This document shows, piece by piece, positions 35,712 through 48,004 of a stretch of DNA of 64,000 nucleotides. Made by a program: the position numbers and the translations under genes. The notes under the pieces are model-generated. The model was given only the letters and a program-made list of their open reading frames with translations, was not told the origin of the DNA and did not search any database. The DNA lies in assembly GCF_032884065.1 (NCBI RefSeq), contig NC_088872.1, positions 1,922,001 to 1,986,000 of the forward strand, written 5' to 3'. This DNA comes from Artemia franciscana (lineage: Eukaryota > Arthropoda > Branchiopoda > Anostraca > Artemiidae). Numbering within the stretch: position 1 is the first letter of the stretch; every line of letters begins with the position of its first letter.

Positions 35712-38600
35712 CTGCAATAATAAAAATTAAATAAAAAAACTTTAATTTTAAATAAAATTCAAATGTACAACAAATCTTGAACAAAAAACAAAACTAATTT
35801 TTCTTAAAGGAAATAAACCGGAACTTGCCAAATAATAAACAAACAAAAGAGAAGGGATTGAGCCGCGGAAAATTACAGAAGACAAGTGTGTCATCATTTT
35901 ATCACCTTTATTCTGTTGTTTTATTTTTTTATTCAAAACCCAACACGATAGGTTTTTTTACAATTGAGACGAGAATATGGACTACTTTTCCACAGTAGTT
36001 TCGAATTACAGTGAAAACCCCTAGTTCTACATACAACCCATTTTGAAAAACCTTTACAATACTACAGGGAACAAATGTGAGCTAAGCTAGGTTTGAATAT
36101 GGCTTCTATTTTCACAGATATATTATCCGATTTGCAAGACATTCTTTCAGATATATTTTTAATTAAGTTAAATTCAAAAATACTTGATGTAGGAGAGAAG
36201 AACAACCGCAAAATTAAAATGGATAGAAATCGGCGTAGAAGCAGTGAAGAATAGGTTTCTGTTAATTTGGAAAATTATATTACATGATAATTGAGACTTA
36301 ACAGAATGGTGGCTTTCATGATTTGAGGGAAATTTTGACTAAATTTGATGTTTTAGATTCCTTTTAAAGCTAAAATCGATGATCAAAATATCTTTTCAAG
36401 TCTTAAAAGCAGAAGGATAATGAGCCTGAAAATTTACACACCTCTTAGAATCCAGATTTTGGCTAATTTAATTTTTGAAAGTTTCATTCCCGCAAAAGTT
36501 GTCCAAATCCAAAGTAGGGCAGTTCAAGAAGAAATCTTCCAGCATCAGAATTAATAGCCTACTTCAAACTTATAGTTTTTTTCACCTGGCAAAAGACCTT
36601 TCAAACTTGAAACTTTTAAAATAAAGACAAAAAAAATGTTGTTTTTTTCAAATCTTCCTACAGTTATCACTATGATTTTATTTATTATTATAAGGTATTT
36701 TATTGTCTTGAATTTGTTTTTTCCTTTAATTCCGTATTATCTGTAGATTTTTAGTCCTTATCTCACTCTTACCTTCTTGTTTGTTCATCATACAGACAAA
36801 ACCTAGTGCACTAAAACATTAATTTTTCAGCCAAAAAATTATCCATAAAATTTCACTTAATTTATATACAGTTTTTATTTCTAGCGGTGTGTTTTTATTT
36901 GCCATAGCAGCAGCAAAGTAAAAGACAGAGCATCGCCATAATTACCAAAACCACTTAAAAGAAATAATGAAATGTAGAGTGAAAATTTAACTTACTGTTA
37001 ATCTGGTCTTAAAAGGATATATCTCCATAACAGAAAAATTTTCAGAAGAGCAGAAGAAAATAACTCGCCACTTTTTTTATTTCCCCTCTGATAACCATTA
37101 AACAAAAACAGATCGATATGTAAAATCAATACATATCAATCCATTTTTGTTTTACAGTTATTGGAGAAGAAATAAAAAAAGGATGGGAGGTTTTTTCGGA
37201 TCTTCTGAAAATTTACAGTTATGCAGACATGTTCTTTTAATATCCTACTGCCAATAAACTGATATTCTTAATAATTTGACTTTAATTAGCGCCATAAGAG
37301 GTTCCTTAAAACAGCCAACTCTAAATTAACAACTTCAAAGAGCTAGGCCTATTCAACGGAGAAAAAATATGTAACAGTCAAGGCATCAATGATGTATCAG
37401 GCTAAATTTGAATTTTGTCAAAAAAAAAAGTTATTCAAGCAAGATAATTTCCCAATGTCAGTTTCAACTTCTAAGTTTCAACCTCTAAAACAATAAAAAA
37501 GTAACTGGCAATGAAATTTCACTTTACAATAAAAACATACTGTAATATTTTTGAGACATGGTTGCTCCTACAAGAAACTTCACTGTAAGAATATGGAGCC
37601 AGCATACAACTATGTCTAAGTTGCCCAATTCAAAACCAATATCCCCTGTTATGTTGAATTTATGCAGTCATAAAGCTCAATGGTTTTCATGGTAGTAGGT
37701 TTGAGTTATTTACTCAAACCATTGGTTCCACCATTGGTTCAATGGTTCCACAATAGGCTTCCATCCATTTAAAAGTTGAAAGTAAACATTTAACCCTTTT
37801 CCAATATTTTGACATTACTTGGCATTAATGTGGTTATCTTGCTAGTTTAAATTCCTTGTGGGTTTTAGAATAGGCTATCATCTGTCATAAAGCGATTCTG
37901 AGGCATTATTTATTGCATGTCATAATCATGCAATATATGACCCAAAATTACAGTATTCTACTGCAAAATGCACTATAGACATAAACTGAAGCAGTCAAAA
38001 CACAAACTCTAAGGATTGCTAGTATCATTGCCATATTTTATGAAGGATTTTTTCCATCCATTGAAATTCTTCAATCCATTTAGTGCTCAAATGCAGATTC
38101 CATCTTTTATATGCAATTTCCTGCTAACTTCTTAGAAAAGGCAGAATTTCCAATAATAATAAAAATAGCAGAAATAGCAAAAAAGTAGTAAGAAAAGGGT
38201 GAAAAAAGCAATACGAGAGAAAGAAAAAAATGACAAAAACAACACAAATACTAGGCCTATTTCAGATGCATTCTTCACCAAGGGATCTTATTTTCTACAC
38301 AGATGGTACACCTGATGACTTCACTAGTATGTTGCTGCAGTCAGCAAATCACAACATTGCTTTGTAAGGGATTCTGACACAAAAATGCCCAAACCAGACA
38401 TTTTAAACTTCTGTGAGAAAACTTTTTGAGCAACTTATTTGCTTGCAAATTGCACTAGTACTGGGGCAATTTTTCACTATCAGTATGAGGCCCATTCATT
38501 CTAAACCCAAAAACACTTGATTATTCACCAGAAGACATAGCAGTAACACCCATCAGTGTCAATAAGACATTGAGCAAAGTTGTTTAAAGGTCAACTCCTG
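35712..38600. other. Upstream region of the TRAF-like gene
   Basis: AT-rich. No promoter or first exon could be placed. An imperfect inverted repeat built on AAACAAAAACAGATCGATATG lies at about 37,102-37,156. Confidence 0.4.
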
Positions 38601-38651
38601 GCTTTTGTTTCAGACCATTGAAAACAAGACTTTCCAAGATATTTTCTTGAT

Positions 38652-39440
38652 TCATAATGCCAAGCTTGACGTAAATTTTTGAACTTGATTCTCCAGGTTA
38701 AGAGTTTTCATTCTAATTGCTTTCAGATCCTGTTCAATTTGATCTAAGATGTGATTGAACTCCAGTGACACAGAATTGTACAACTCATTAATTGTAGTCT
38801 CAGAAGAGTCATTAAGACCAGATTGCACTTTCATCCCACATTTTGCAGAAATCTGACAAGACATCTCTGAAACAAGAGATTCTCTAGTTTTCTCAAACTC
38901 CTGTTCTGTAGCAGAAATTGATCCAAATAAAGCAGTGTGGACTGGGTAATGCAGCAGCTTCATTGGATGCTTTTACAGCAGAAAATGCTTTTGAAATTGA
39001 CCTTTAAATCTCAAGAAAATGATAAAGTTTGTCAAATGTGAATTTAACATTCTTTGCAGTTTTAGTAGAAGCTTCTTGAACATTGTATTCATACAATACA
39101 AGGTTACTCTCAGAAACTATTTGCTCATTATGATCCCTGTAGCAGAAGTTCAAATAGTGTATTTGCTTTCCATCTTTTTTTGTAATTATTAGAATTTGTA
39201 CTGTCCACAGAGAATAGCCTGCAAATTTTGCCGGTGCTAAATTGAATTGCTTGTATAACACCATGACTAATGTGAGCAGGTGAAAAAGAAATAAAAAAAC
39301 AACAAATGAGACTTATATTAAAGTCGGCAGGCCAACAGATGATGTTGGCAATAATGGCTCTTGCAGGGTGGCCCAGTGGACCATGGAGGCCTGCAACATA
39401 TTTCTTCACTGTTTTCTTGCATCCCAAACAGCTTAGCATC
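38652..39440 (-). pseudogene. Coding-like remnant of unknown family
   Basis: Minus-strand blocks with protein-like composition: GKQIHYLNFCYRDHNEQIVS, LVLYEYNVQEASTKTAKNVK and FTFDKLYHFLEI (39,200-39,004), then, after a stop and frameshift, KLLHYPVHTALFGSISATEQ and a helical Glu/Lys/Leu-rich end to 38,652 (EFNHILDQIEQDLKAIRMK). One frameshift separates the blocks. I do not recognise the family. It could equally be two exons, but no clean splice sites were seen at the break. Confidence 0.3.
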
Positions 39441-39749
39441 TATTAATTAACAAAACAAACAAATCCAGTCTTTTTTGCACAATTTCACAGCAGATGCCTT
39501 GTATACTTGGCACAAAGCCACACGCCAGTAGATTGGTATTTGTGCAAGTAATGTAGTTAATGCAATTCAATTTTTTAAGTTTCATAATTGTACATCCTTG
39601 TAACTTGAAAAAAAATAATCTAATTAATTTAGCTTATGTTCATGCTTCAAGAACAAGGTAATATCCAGAAAAAGGTTATTTTTTGTTTGTCTGCACTGAG
39701 TGAAAGCTAGTTGAACAATGAAGAAAAAGCTGTAAATAGACATCTTTTA

Positions 39750-39960
39750 TCCATTGGCGTAATTTCATCAAAATCCTGGGGAAGGGGCAAAGTTGGAGCT
39801 ATTCTTCCAAAATCCAGTGAAAACTGAAAAATAAGCCATATAGGGCAAAGGTACCAATGATTCAACAGTGCAATTTTGGAGCCACTGTCAAAATTTTCCT
39901 TCAAAGTGGAATAACTCTTTTTACCTATGACTTGGAGTGCCATCTCGTGAAGCCGTTTTT
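39750..39960 (-). repeat. Interspersed repeat family C, copy 1
   Basis: The block GTAATTTCATCAAAATCCTG (39,759 on) and AAAGGTACCAATGATTCAAC (39,847 on) recurs around 48,014 (GTAATTTCGTCAAAATCCAG) and, inverted, around 42,095 (GTTGAATCATTGGTACCTTT). Confidence 0.5.
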
Positions 39961-41129
39961 CTATTTCAATGATAGGAAATGTTGACACTATAGCCTATCC
40001 AGTACACCCATATAAGAAAAGAACATTCAATTCAGTCAGTTTCCTGTTTTTGACAAGAAAGGAGCTTCTGACAATTTTTCAGGTATGTAATGTTCAAACT
40101 TTTGTTACTTGGTCATTTATTGTAAAAAAAAAAGTTGGGATTAGCACCAATACATCTGATTGTATCTGAATTCTAGCCACATTAGTTTTTTCTTGATAAA
40201 ATTAAACGAAAATGGCAACAAATATTACAATGACAAAAGTAGTTTCCAAGGGTCAAAAATTCTTGTTTAATGTAGTGGAATACCAGGCACACTAAATTAT
40301 TTCCTTCAGCTGAATTTAAATGTGGATAATGACTTCTATAAATGGCTTTATTTCTTTTACAAATATCTTGAAGTAACTTAGTCAAAATTTTTGACAAACA
40401 GCAACAGGTCCTGTCAAAATGTAGGTGACTCTGTCAAAACTTCACTGAACATGTGAAACAGATGAGAAATAATTGCATGTCCAAATTCCAGGGTACACTG
40501 ACAAAACTATAGCTTTCAAATTTATGGGTGCCCATTACTGCCAAAAATTGCAGAAATTCATATGGAAGTCATTTTTCCCTTTCCTTAGCACTTATCAATA
40601 AAACTATAATAAATAAAATTTTTAATTTTTGAAATCCTTATTTTCTCAGGTTTGGGGGGGGGGGAACACTGAGAACCATGTCACAGAAATATAAAGTGCC
40701 CCCTCAAAATCCTGACCTATGCTTTGGATGAAGCTGAGAATCTACATATGAAAATAAAATCCACTAAATAAAAAAAAATGACATTAAACTTCTTAAATTT
40801 CTTGAAATCAACTCCTGTTTTCCTAGACCCTATCCCTTCTGAAATGCAAGTGAAACATGTTAAAATCCTTGGTGTCAAAATTTCTAATAATCTTAACAAG
40901 GAAATATGGTTCTAGGCGTATACCCCCCCTCTCTCTCTCTCTCTCTCAAAAATACCCTCCTGGAAAATACCCCCATAGAAAATAAGGCTTTTCAAATTCA
41001 AAACTTTTATTTGATTTTTGTTTTTTCTTCCATAGGGGGAAAGAATTTTGTACTTGTGTGTTATACACCCCTCACTCAAGTTTATGCTGAGTAAAACTCA
41101 AGAACAAACTGGTTTCTTCATTACTTTCT

Positions 41130-41680
41130 TTAAGCTTACCATGAGAAAAAATAAAGACAAGTGACACTGTGGCACAAGTTGCACTGAAAGCAGCTACTTC
41201 TAGAATGGTAAGGAGGAATTTCTACCAATATCTTTCCAATCTTGACTATTGCTATGCAAAAGCCAAAAGAAGAAACAAAGTTCATAAGGCAATAGTCAAA
41301 GATGGCAAGTCAAAATCATTTTCTGGATCCAACTCTGAAATTCAGCCACTTGTTGGGTTGGAAGTTGAACTGCAGCTTGACAAATGCTATGTGGTTTTCT
41401 TTGGTTAGAAGAAAAGTGAGGTGCTATATTTTTTTTGGTATGATTCTGAACTTTCCTGACAAAGAATAGTCCAAATCAAAATTTTTTAAGTGGATTAGAA
41501 TCAGAAATCACACTTTGAAATAATCAAATGCGGATGACATTTACACTGTCAACAATGAACAAATTTTTGCTGGACTGTTAAAACTGACAAGAAGTGGGCC
41601 ATTCCAGATAGCATTTGGATATGCTATTCCTGTGGCATATATGCAAAACTTAGAAAAACAAAGATTTATGTGATCTAAGT
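41130..41680 (+). pseudogene. Coding-like remnant of unknown family
   Basis: Plus strand: DTVAQVALKAATSRMVRRNF, CYAKAKRRNKVHKAIVKDGK, then a stop near 41,408. A second block in another frame near 41,530 reads NADDIYTVNNEQIFAGLLKL, then FQIAFGYAIPVAYMQNLEKQ. The composition is protein-like but no family was recognised. It might belong with the minus-strand remnant at 38.6-39.4 kb in an old element, which is a guess. Confidence 0.25.
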
Positions 41681-42079
41681 CACAATATTACACTCCTTAT
41701 GATTAAAAAAATAGTTATACTAAATACTATACACTTGAAGCAACTCTGTTAGTTTCATTACTTCTACTTTTTGAATGGTGTTTTATACTAATAAACATTA
41801 ACTGTTCAAAAGTATACATGTATTCCCCAAGTATTTTGACACACATCAAGTTGGGTTCTGACTTGCATTGAAAACAGGTAACTCTTTTTGTGTCAAATTT
41901 GTAGGTGAAAATGCTCCAATTCTTGGAAAATCAGAGTTATGTACCCTTTTCAGATAAAACTTCAAACTTCTCATCAAACAGTTAGATTCCTAGATATTTT
42001 TTTTTTTTTTTTACATACTGAAACCCTTTTCAAACCAAGAGTCTTTAAATTAGGAATTCTTAAGCAGAAAAAGTGTTTT

Positions 42080-42300
42080 TTTTTTGTTTTTTTTTAATTG
42101 TTGAATCATTGGTACCTTTACTGTAGTACCTTAAGGTAGATATACTAAAGAAAACTAAACTGTCTTCAGCAGATGCTTGAATTATGTAGGCTTTTCTTAG
42201 TTTTGCCAAGAATTTGGAAGAAAATAGATTTCAGCTGAGGGGGAGGGGGGGGGGGTTAACCAAGGTTAGGGAGGCCAGTTGCCATCCTGCACCATAGCAA
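42080..42300 (+). repeat. Interspersed repeat family C, copy 2, with G-run
   Basis: GAATTATGTAGGCTTTTCTT followed by GAAGAAAATAGATTTCAGCT and a 12-base G-run. The same order occurs at 48,246-48,320. Confidence 0.55.
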
Positions 42301-44147
42301 ATAGGGCCCCTGCTTGCACACCTACTAAAGTCTAATAAATATCCCTACAAAATCTTGAAGGCTCTCAAAGTTACATTTTAAAACAAGAAAGAATAAGTAT
42401 TATTTATATTTTGAAAATAACATAAGGCAACCAATAATTTAGAAATTTGGCCATTATTCTTCCAGAAATTATAGTGATTCTAACAGTAATTTTACTCAAT
42501 TAAAATCTAATATCAATTGAGACTTCATTTCCAGTTGACACTCCATCTTCAAAATGAGTTAACTTCCCATGACTTCATATTTGAAATTTCCTTAAAGACT
42601 GATAAACCAAAATCTCTTAATTTAAAACTAAAACTAATGCCATAAAATGCAAAGTCTTTAAAATGAATTGAAAGTGTATGAAAATTAAGACAAATCTTAA
42701 TGAATTGAAAATTAAGACAAATCTGAATGTTAATTTCTCAAAGATTAGCCCTGAATTGGTAAACTATGACATCCTTTTTTAGCCTACTTTACAACTAATT
42801 ATTGACCTTTATTAGATAAGGAAATTACAGCCCAATGGTATTTGAAGTCAAAAATGGATCTAGGCTGCAGCTTAAGAAATAGGCTAGGCCAAGCAACAAA
42901 CAACATTGTTTAAGCTACAAGAGGGTATTATGGGCAAGAGGGTGGCATTACCTGAAGTAAGGAGGTGCTACTTCAATGGTATAGCATTCAAATGCTATAT
43001 AGCATTACCTGTAGTAAGGAGGTGTAAATACTATTAATTTTTTGAATTGTTCAAAGCTTAATTATCTTCAGGTTTTAGGCCCCAGAAGACCTCATTGAAA
43101 ACAAAGAAATGAAAGAAAAAACTAGGGCTTCCCCACAAGAGGACCATGAAAAAGGCTATGAAAATATTTTGACTGGGGGCACTGGCTGGCAAAAGAAAAG
43201 GCAAAGGTTTCTTTTTTGCATGAGGTTTGCCTTAACATTAACCAAAAAGCCATACAAACTTTTTCCTTTGAACAGATTAGAACAGAAAATGTGTCCTTTG
43301 TCAAATAAAAAAATACAGGAGGCAAATTTTATGTTGAGGGCATGGTCTCTATAGAAACAATGGAACCAAAGCCTTTACTTCAATTAGCTTATAACTGTCT
43401 AGGACTATTGCATGGGCTAAAGAGGCCACACCTTCTTGTTGGGAGAAGAAAAAGCCAAAAATTTGTCCTTGATCTGTCAGATATTTGTAGCTGTAAGTCT
43501 CAGGGCCAAGGAGAAAAGATAATGTTTATGTACAATTGTAGCTCTTGAGAAGGAAACATTTTAAGAAAACAATTCTTAGGCCTACTTCAAATATACAATA
43601 AACTGTAAAAAGCATAGGCCATTTTGAAGCTGCTTTGACTAGGATTTGACCTAACCTCTCACCTCACCCCCTAATGGCAAATATATAGTCCAATGTATAT
43701 ATTTCTTTTTTTGTTATTTGATTTCATCAGCATTGATTGAATTAAGTTGAAACAAGTGTGATGCATGGCAACATGCAGCATTGATTCAATGCTGATTTAT
43801 GCTAATCAGTATTGATTCAATTAAGTTGTGAAAAAGCACAAACTACATGGGAAATAGAAATTTTAAATTAATATTTTAAATTAGAAGGGGGGGGGGGTAA
43901 TGTCCAGGAAGCAGTTTCAAAATACACTAACTACAAGTGTTCTAAATATTATGAAAATTAAAATTGTTTTCTTAACATGTTCACTTCTCAAGAGCCCTAG
44001 ATGTAAACTATGACTAAAAAGATTTTTCTTAAATACTTAATAGCATATTTACAGGGTCCATTAGACCCTGGGGTCATTCCTTACAGTTTCATTTGCATAA
44101 CTCAACTATTTTATTAGATAGCATGAAGCCTCAAAGCCAGAGCTGCC

Positions 44148-44791
44148 TAACTTAGGTAAAACTCTAGTTAATTGACTTCTTGGTATCTCGGAGAGGGTTT
44201 AGGTTAGGAAAATGAAACTTTCAGGGATGAGTCTACAGGCTAAAGTATGTCCCGGGAAGGTATTTTAAAGTACCCACCTCCACTCCTTCTGCCTCTAGAG
44301 GGCCCTAGTATTTGCCTACATGACAGGTCCTATACCTATTGAAATCTTGACAAAACAACATTTTACCTTAGTATTCAGTTACTAGTTGCTTTTTCTCTGC
44401 CTTTAGTTCTGAAAATGCAATTTCTGTTATTTGAGTTGAATTTTGAGCCATATCAATGTTTCTTTTTCAAAATTTAGGAAGTGTATATGCATATCTTTAA
44501 AACCTTATAAAACGGAATTGAGCAAAGTTATGAAGCTGACAACAATTTTGTTGTACTTCAATTAAGCAGAAAATCTATTTTGCAAGGTTTCACTTTTATA
44601 ACACACATATTTTTAAAGGTCATCAAAGGTCAGGGCCCTCTAGAGGGAGAAGGAGTGGAGGTAGTTACTTCAAAATACCTTCCCAGGACATACTTTAGTC
44701 TGTATATTCATCCCTGAAACTTTCATTTTCCTAACCCAAACCCTTTCTGAAGTAGCAAGAAGTCAATTAACTAGAATTTTACCCTAACTTA
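44148..44791. mobile_element. MITE-like element with ~155-bp inverted arms
   Basis: The left arm 44,148-44,310 (TAACTTAGGTAAAACTCTAG at the outer end, CCTCTAGAGGGCCCT at the inner end) is matched by its reverse complement at 44,634-44,791, with a 323-bp unique spacer. The arms differ by scattered substitutions and small indels. There is no coding content. Arm symmetry and size suggest a non-autonomous DNA transposon. Clear target-site duplications were not established. Confidence 0.7.
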
Positions 44792-45639
44792 TTCTTAAGA
44801 TTGGACCTAAATATTGAAGAAATAAGTCCTAAAAGGTTGTAGGCTAGTCTCAAAACTCCAACTATCATAGCCTTGTTTCCAACTAGGCTACTTATCTTAG
44901 CCTACCTCGTGTCCTAGAGTAGTTTTCTCAATAGAAAACAATTAGCATAGATACAATTTAACATATATGAATTTTCCAAGAATACTCAGTGTTAGATTGC
45001 AAGGAGATTTACCTATACAACTGTTTTCAGAATTTTAAATGTTTGGTTAACCGTTAACGTTAACAACCACAGTAAAGCAGGATTGCCATCTATAGTATCC
45101 ATAAATGTGTCCCATTAGGGTCGAAAAATGAGTCTGTTCTGGCTAGAATGGGTCCATTTGGAAATCTCAAAAACAGGATTTTTTTTTAATATTTGTGTTA
45201 TTGACCAAAAAATATTTAAAAACCCCTTTCAAAGCGATCAGTTAATGCCTATAAAATAGGTAGCTTTTGTCAGGGCCGATTTACAAAATCGATGTCAGTT
45301 TGCAAAAAAAAAGCACTGATTTAAAATCTTTAATCGTATCCTTTTTTTCAACAAAAAATCAAAAGAACTAAATAATAATAAAAACAACATAAATATTTGA
45401 TAATAACAGCGTAATTGAATAATGAAAGAATTCAAAATTTAAAGAAATTTTTTTTAATAACCTAAAAATTCAAAAAGGATAAAAATTTTCATAGTTAGGG
45501 AACTCAATGATAATAGTAAAAAAAAAAATAAATAAATTAGTATCAATCATGTAAATCTGTAGATCAGGCAAGTTTGTGGAAGATCCCTTTTTATTACTAG
45601 ATCCCAAATAAAATAATTGCAATAATCGTAGCTCTTTAC
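44792..45639. other. AT-rich DNA, no gene seen
   Basis: Nothing recognised beyond poly(A)/poly(T) runs. Confidence 0.4.
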
Positions 45640-46630
45640 AAAGACAGCTAGTTCTGCATCAAGACACTCGAAAACCAAACCCAATACTTTTGAATTCTAT
45701 CTGGCGTCAAGCTAGGCTGTGTACCGTCACCGTTACTTTTTATGATAATTATCGACTTTTTTCTCTGCAACTGAGCGACCGATGGTATCAAACTTTTTGC
45801 CGAGGTGACAGTTACTGACCTAGACTTTGCAGATTCTGTTACAATGCTATAGTTGTACAAGAAACATCTGAGAGAACTTCTAAACAGGTTCAGTGAAAAA
45901 GCAAGCCAACTTTGTCTAAAAATAAATTCGAGCAAAACCCAAAGAATGGTGACTATTGATTCTCACTTCATATCAGATGTGGAAATGAGGAAATGGAACA
46001 GGTCTTGGATTTTAAATTTCTTCGAAGCGTAGAAGAGGATATGGGATCAAAATTAAAAGAAATAATGATCAGAACATGTCAGGGGAACGCCGCCTTCAAT
46101 AGGCTCAAGCACATATGGAAGTCAAAAAATTACTCGAACCGGCTTAAGTTACGCTTGTTCAACAGTAACGTCATCTTGGTCCTTCCTTACGCAGCTGAAA
46201 CCTAAAGTTTGAACCAGCAACATGAAAAGAAAATCCTTGCATTCAAGAACAATTGTCGTCGAAGAATTTTAAATATTCATTGTTCAGACGGAATCACAAA
46301 TTAAAAGTTCTGCAAACTTGCCAACCAGCCTCTAGTGACAGATATCATTAGAGCTCGAAGGTGAAGATAATTGGGCCATGCTCTCCGAATGCAGGAAACT
46401 CAGATCTCAAAAGGCACTTTACATTGGCACCCAAATGGAAGTCGAAGACGGAGAAGACCTCAGAGCACTTTGCGTCGAACATATCAGTCTGATCTGTACA
46501 GTATCCATGCATCTCTTCAACCCAATTGGGAAGACATATACGCATCCTCCCAATTCAAAAAAAGATTGGCAAAGTCTGGTGAATGCCTTGGGTGCCTCTA
46601 CTGGCATAGACAGATCTAAGTTCTAAGATA
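45640..46630 (+). pseudogene. LINE-D reverse transcriptase, palm to C-terminus
   Basis: Plus strand: SGVKLGCVPSPLLFMIIIDF near 45,700 (motif B region), a stop, then DGIKLFAEVTVTDLDFADSV near 45,795 (motif C, where the usual FADD is FADS, losing a catalytic Asp). It continues YKKHLRELLNRFSEKASQLC, LKINSSKTQRM, then DFKFLRSVEEDMGSKLKEIM, FNRLKHIWKSKN and SNRLKLRLFNSNVILVLPYA, and finally LGHALRMQETQISKGTLHWH with RRRRPQSTLRRTYQSDL. These are the ordered post-palm blocks of a non-LTR RT. Frames shift repeatedly. It belongs to a different family from the element that abuts it at 46,667. Confidence 0.7.
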
Positions 46631-46666
46631 AGGTAATCATCCGGGTCCTCATTCAGTCTTCTTCAA

Positions 46667-47677
46667 TGGATTACGGACTTCTTAACTGGCAGAAAGCAAG
46701 TTGTGTGCGTAGAAGGTTGTCTCAGCAATGCCGAAGAAGAAGTTCTTAGCGGAGTACCCCAGGGGTCAATTCTCGGCCCCCTTCTGTTTAATCTCTACAT
46801 CAACGACCTAGTTGAGGGCATCAAATCTGACATCCTTCTCTACGCAGACGACACAAAGCTCTATCGCGTCATCTCGTCATGTGAAGACATTCATCACCTG
46901 CAGGCAGATCTCCAACGAATCGATGACTGGATGAAGAAGTGGATCATGGAAATCAATACCCAGAAAAGTCATATCCTCACTCTGGGTCCACAAAACTTTT
47001 CGTCCTCATACTTTCTTGGTTCCGCTGCACTCACTCTTAGTAGAGAAGAAAGAGACCTAGGCATCTTAGTGGATTCTGAACTGAACTTCAGTAGCCACTA
47101 TGAAGCTGTCGTCAAGAAGGCTTCCAAAGTTGCTGGTATGATCAGAAGAAACTTCTCGTGCGAGGACGACAAAATGCTTGCTGCGCTCTATAAGTCCCTT
47201 GTCCGCCCGATTCTTGAGTATGGACATTGTTCTACAAGACCATACTACAACAAGGACATAGATGCTCTCGAAAATGTTCAGAGGAGGATAACTAAATTCT
47301 CTCCCAGGTTACGCTTCCTTCCCTACGAAGAGCGGCTTAGAAAGCTTGAAATCCCAACCCTCGCATATAGATTCCATCGTGGTGATCTTATTGAAATGTA
47401 CAAGCTCTGCAATGGAGCCTATGATAACGTACCAGCCCAGAGAATCGTGCAGTTCAATAAAAATCATCTCCGAGGACATCAGTACAAAGTGAGTATGGAA
47501 CGTTTTTACAAGGACATGGGCCGATGGACTTTCGGCAACCGAGTTGTTCAGCATTGGAACAACTTACCAGAAAGAGTAATCTGCTCCACAAACCTACGGA
47601 CATTCAAGAAGGAAGTTGATGAATATTATTCAAGTGACATTTTCTCCTTATGCAAATTTAGAAGAAATGCAAATTAA
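46667..47677 (+). CDS. CR1-like LINE reverse transcriptase, 5'-truncated (LINE-C)
   Basis: One long open frame runs from the truncation point to a TAA at 47,675. It starts WITDFLTGRKQVVCVEGCLS, continues EVLSGVPQGSILGPLLFNLY (motif B), then LLYADDTKLYRV (motif C, both catalytic Asp intact), then the thumb and C-terminal blocks with VLENVQRR-type (here ALENVQRRITKF), WNNLPERVI and FKKEVDEYY. RTs of this type copy LINE RNA at the nick. The N-terminal fingers, endonuclease and ORF1 are absent, so this is a 5'-truncated copy. An unbroken frame suggests it is the youngest LINE in the window. It has no proper start codon. Confidence 0.85.
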   Translation, partial: WITDFLTGRKQVVCVEGCLSNAEEEVLSGVPQGSILGPLLFNLYINDLVEGIKSDILLYADDTKLYRVISSCEDIHHLQADLQRIDDWMKKWIMEINTQKSHILTLGPQNFSSSYFLGSAALTLSREERDLGILVDSELNFSSHYEAVVKKASKVAGMIRRNFSCEDDKMLAALYKSLVRPILEYGHCSTRPYYNKDIDALENVQRRITKFSPRLRFLPYEERLRKLEIPTLAYRFHRGDLIEMYKLCNGAYDNVPAQRIVQFNKNHLRGHQYKVSMERFYKDMGRWTFGNRVVQHWNNLPERVICSTNLRTFKKEVDEYYSSDIFSLCKFRRNAN

Positions 47678-47725
47678 GATTTTTGTTTTGTAGAGGCTTA
47701 ACGGCCTGCCATCAAATTTGCGAAT

Positions 47726-47747
47726 ATATTATTATTATTATTATTAT
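47726..47747 (+). repeat. (ATT)n tail of LINE-C
   Basis: Seven ATT units about 50 bp after the RT stop. Short simple-repeat tails are usual at the 3' end of such LINEs, so this probably marks the element's end. Confidence 0.7.
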
Positions 47748-48004
47748 GTAACAATTGATAGCCTACAATTTACTAATGTTGTCCATGATGTCTAGTTTTG
47801 AACTTCTTTTGCAAAAGGCTTTTTAATATCGCTGTCATGTCCCGACTGAGCTGATAAAATCGATTCTTGGAAATATCTTCGTTTGTCAGGTCCTTAATAT
47901 CAAATATATTGAAAACGGAAAAATCTATATATAACATTCATGCAAAAAGACTTAGTCTAAATAAGCAAAACTCTAATCAACATGTAAATCATCTATTTTG
48001 GAGT

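Larger units (their letters stand above)
39961..44147. other. Mostly unassigned DNA
   Basis: No confident gene. G-runs lie near 40,655, 42,240 and 43,888, a short (CT)n at 40,928-40,948, family C sequence at 42,080-42,300, and a coding-like stretch at 41,130-41,680 noted separately. Confidence 0.4.

Noticed and set aside
45648-45935. Minus-strand open frame of 95 codons
   Set aside because: It is the shadow of the plus-strand LINE-D reverse transcriptase.
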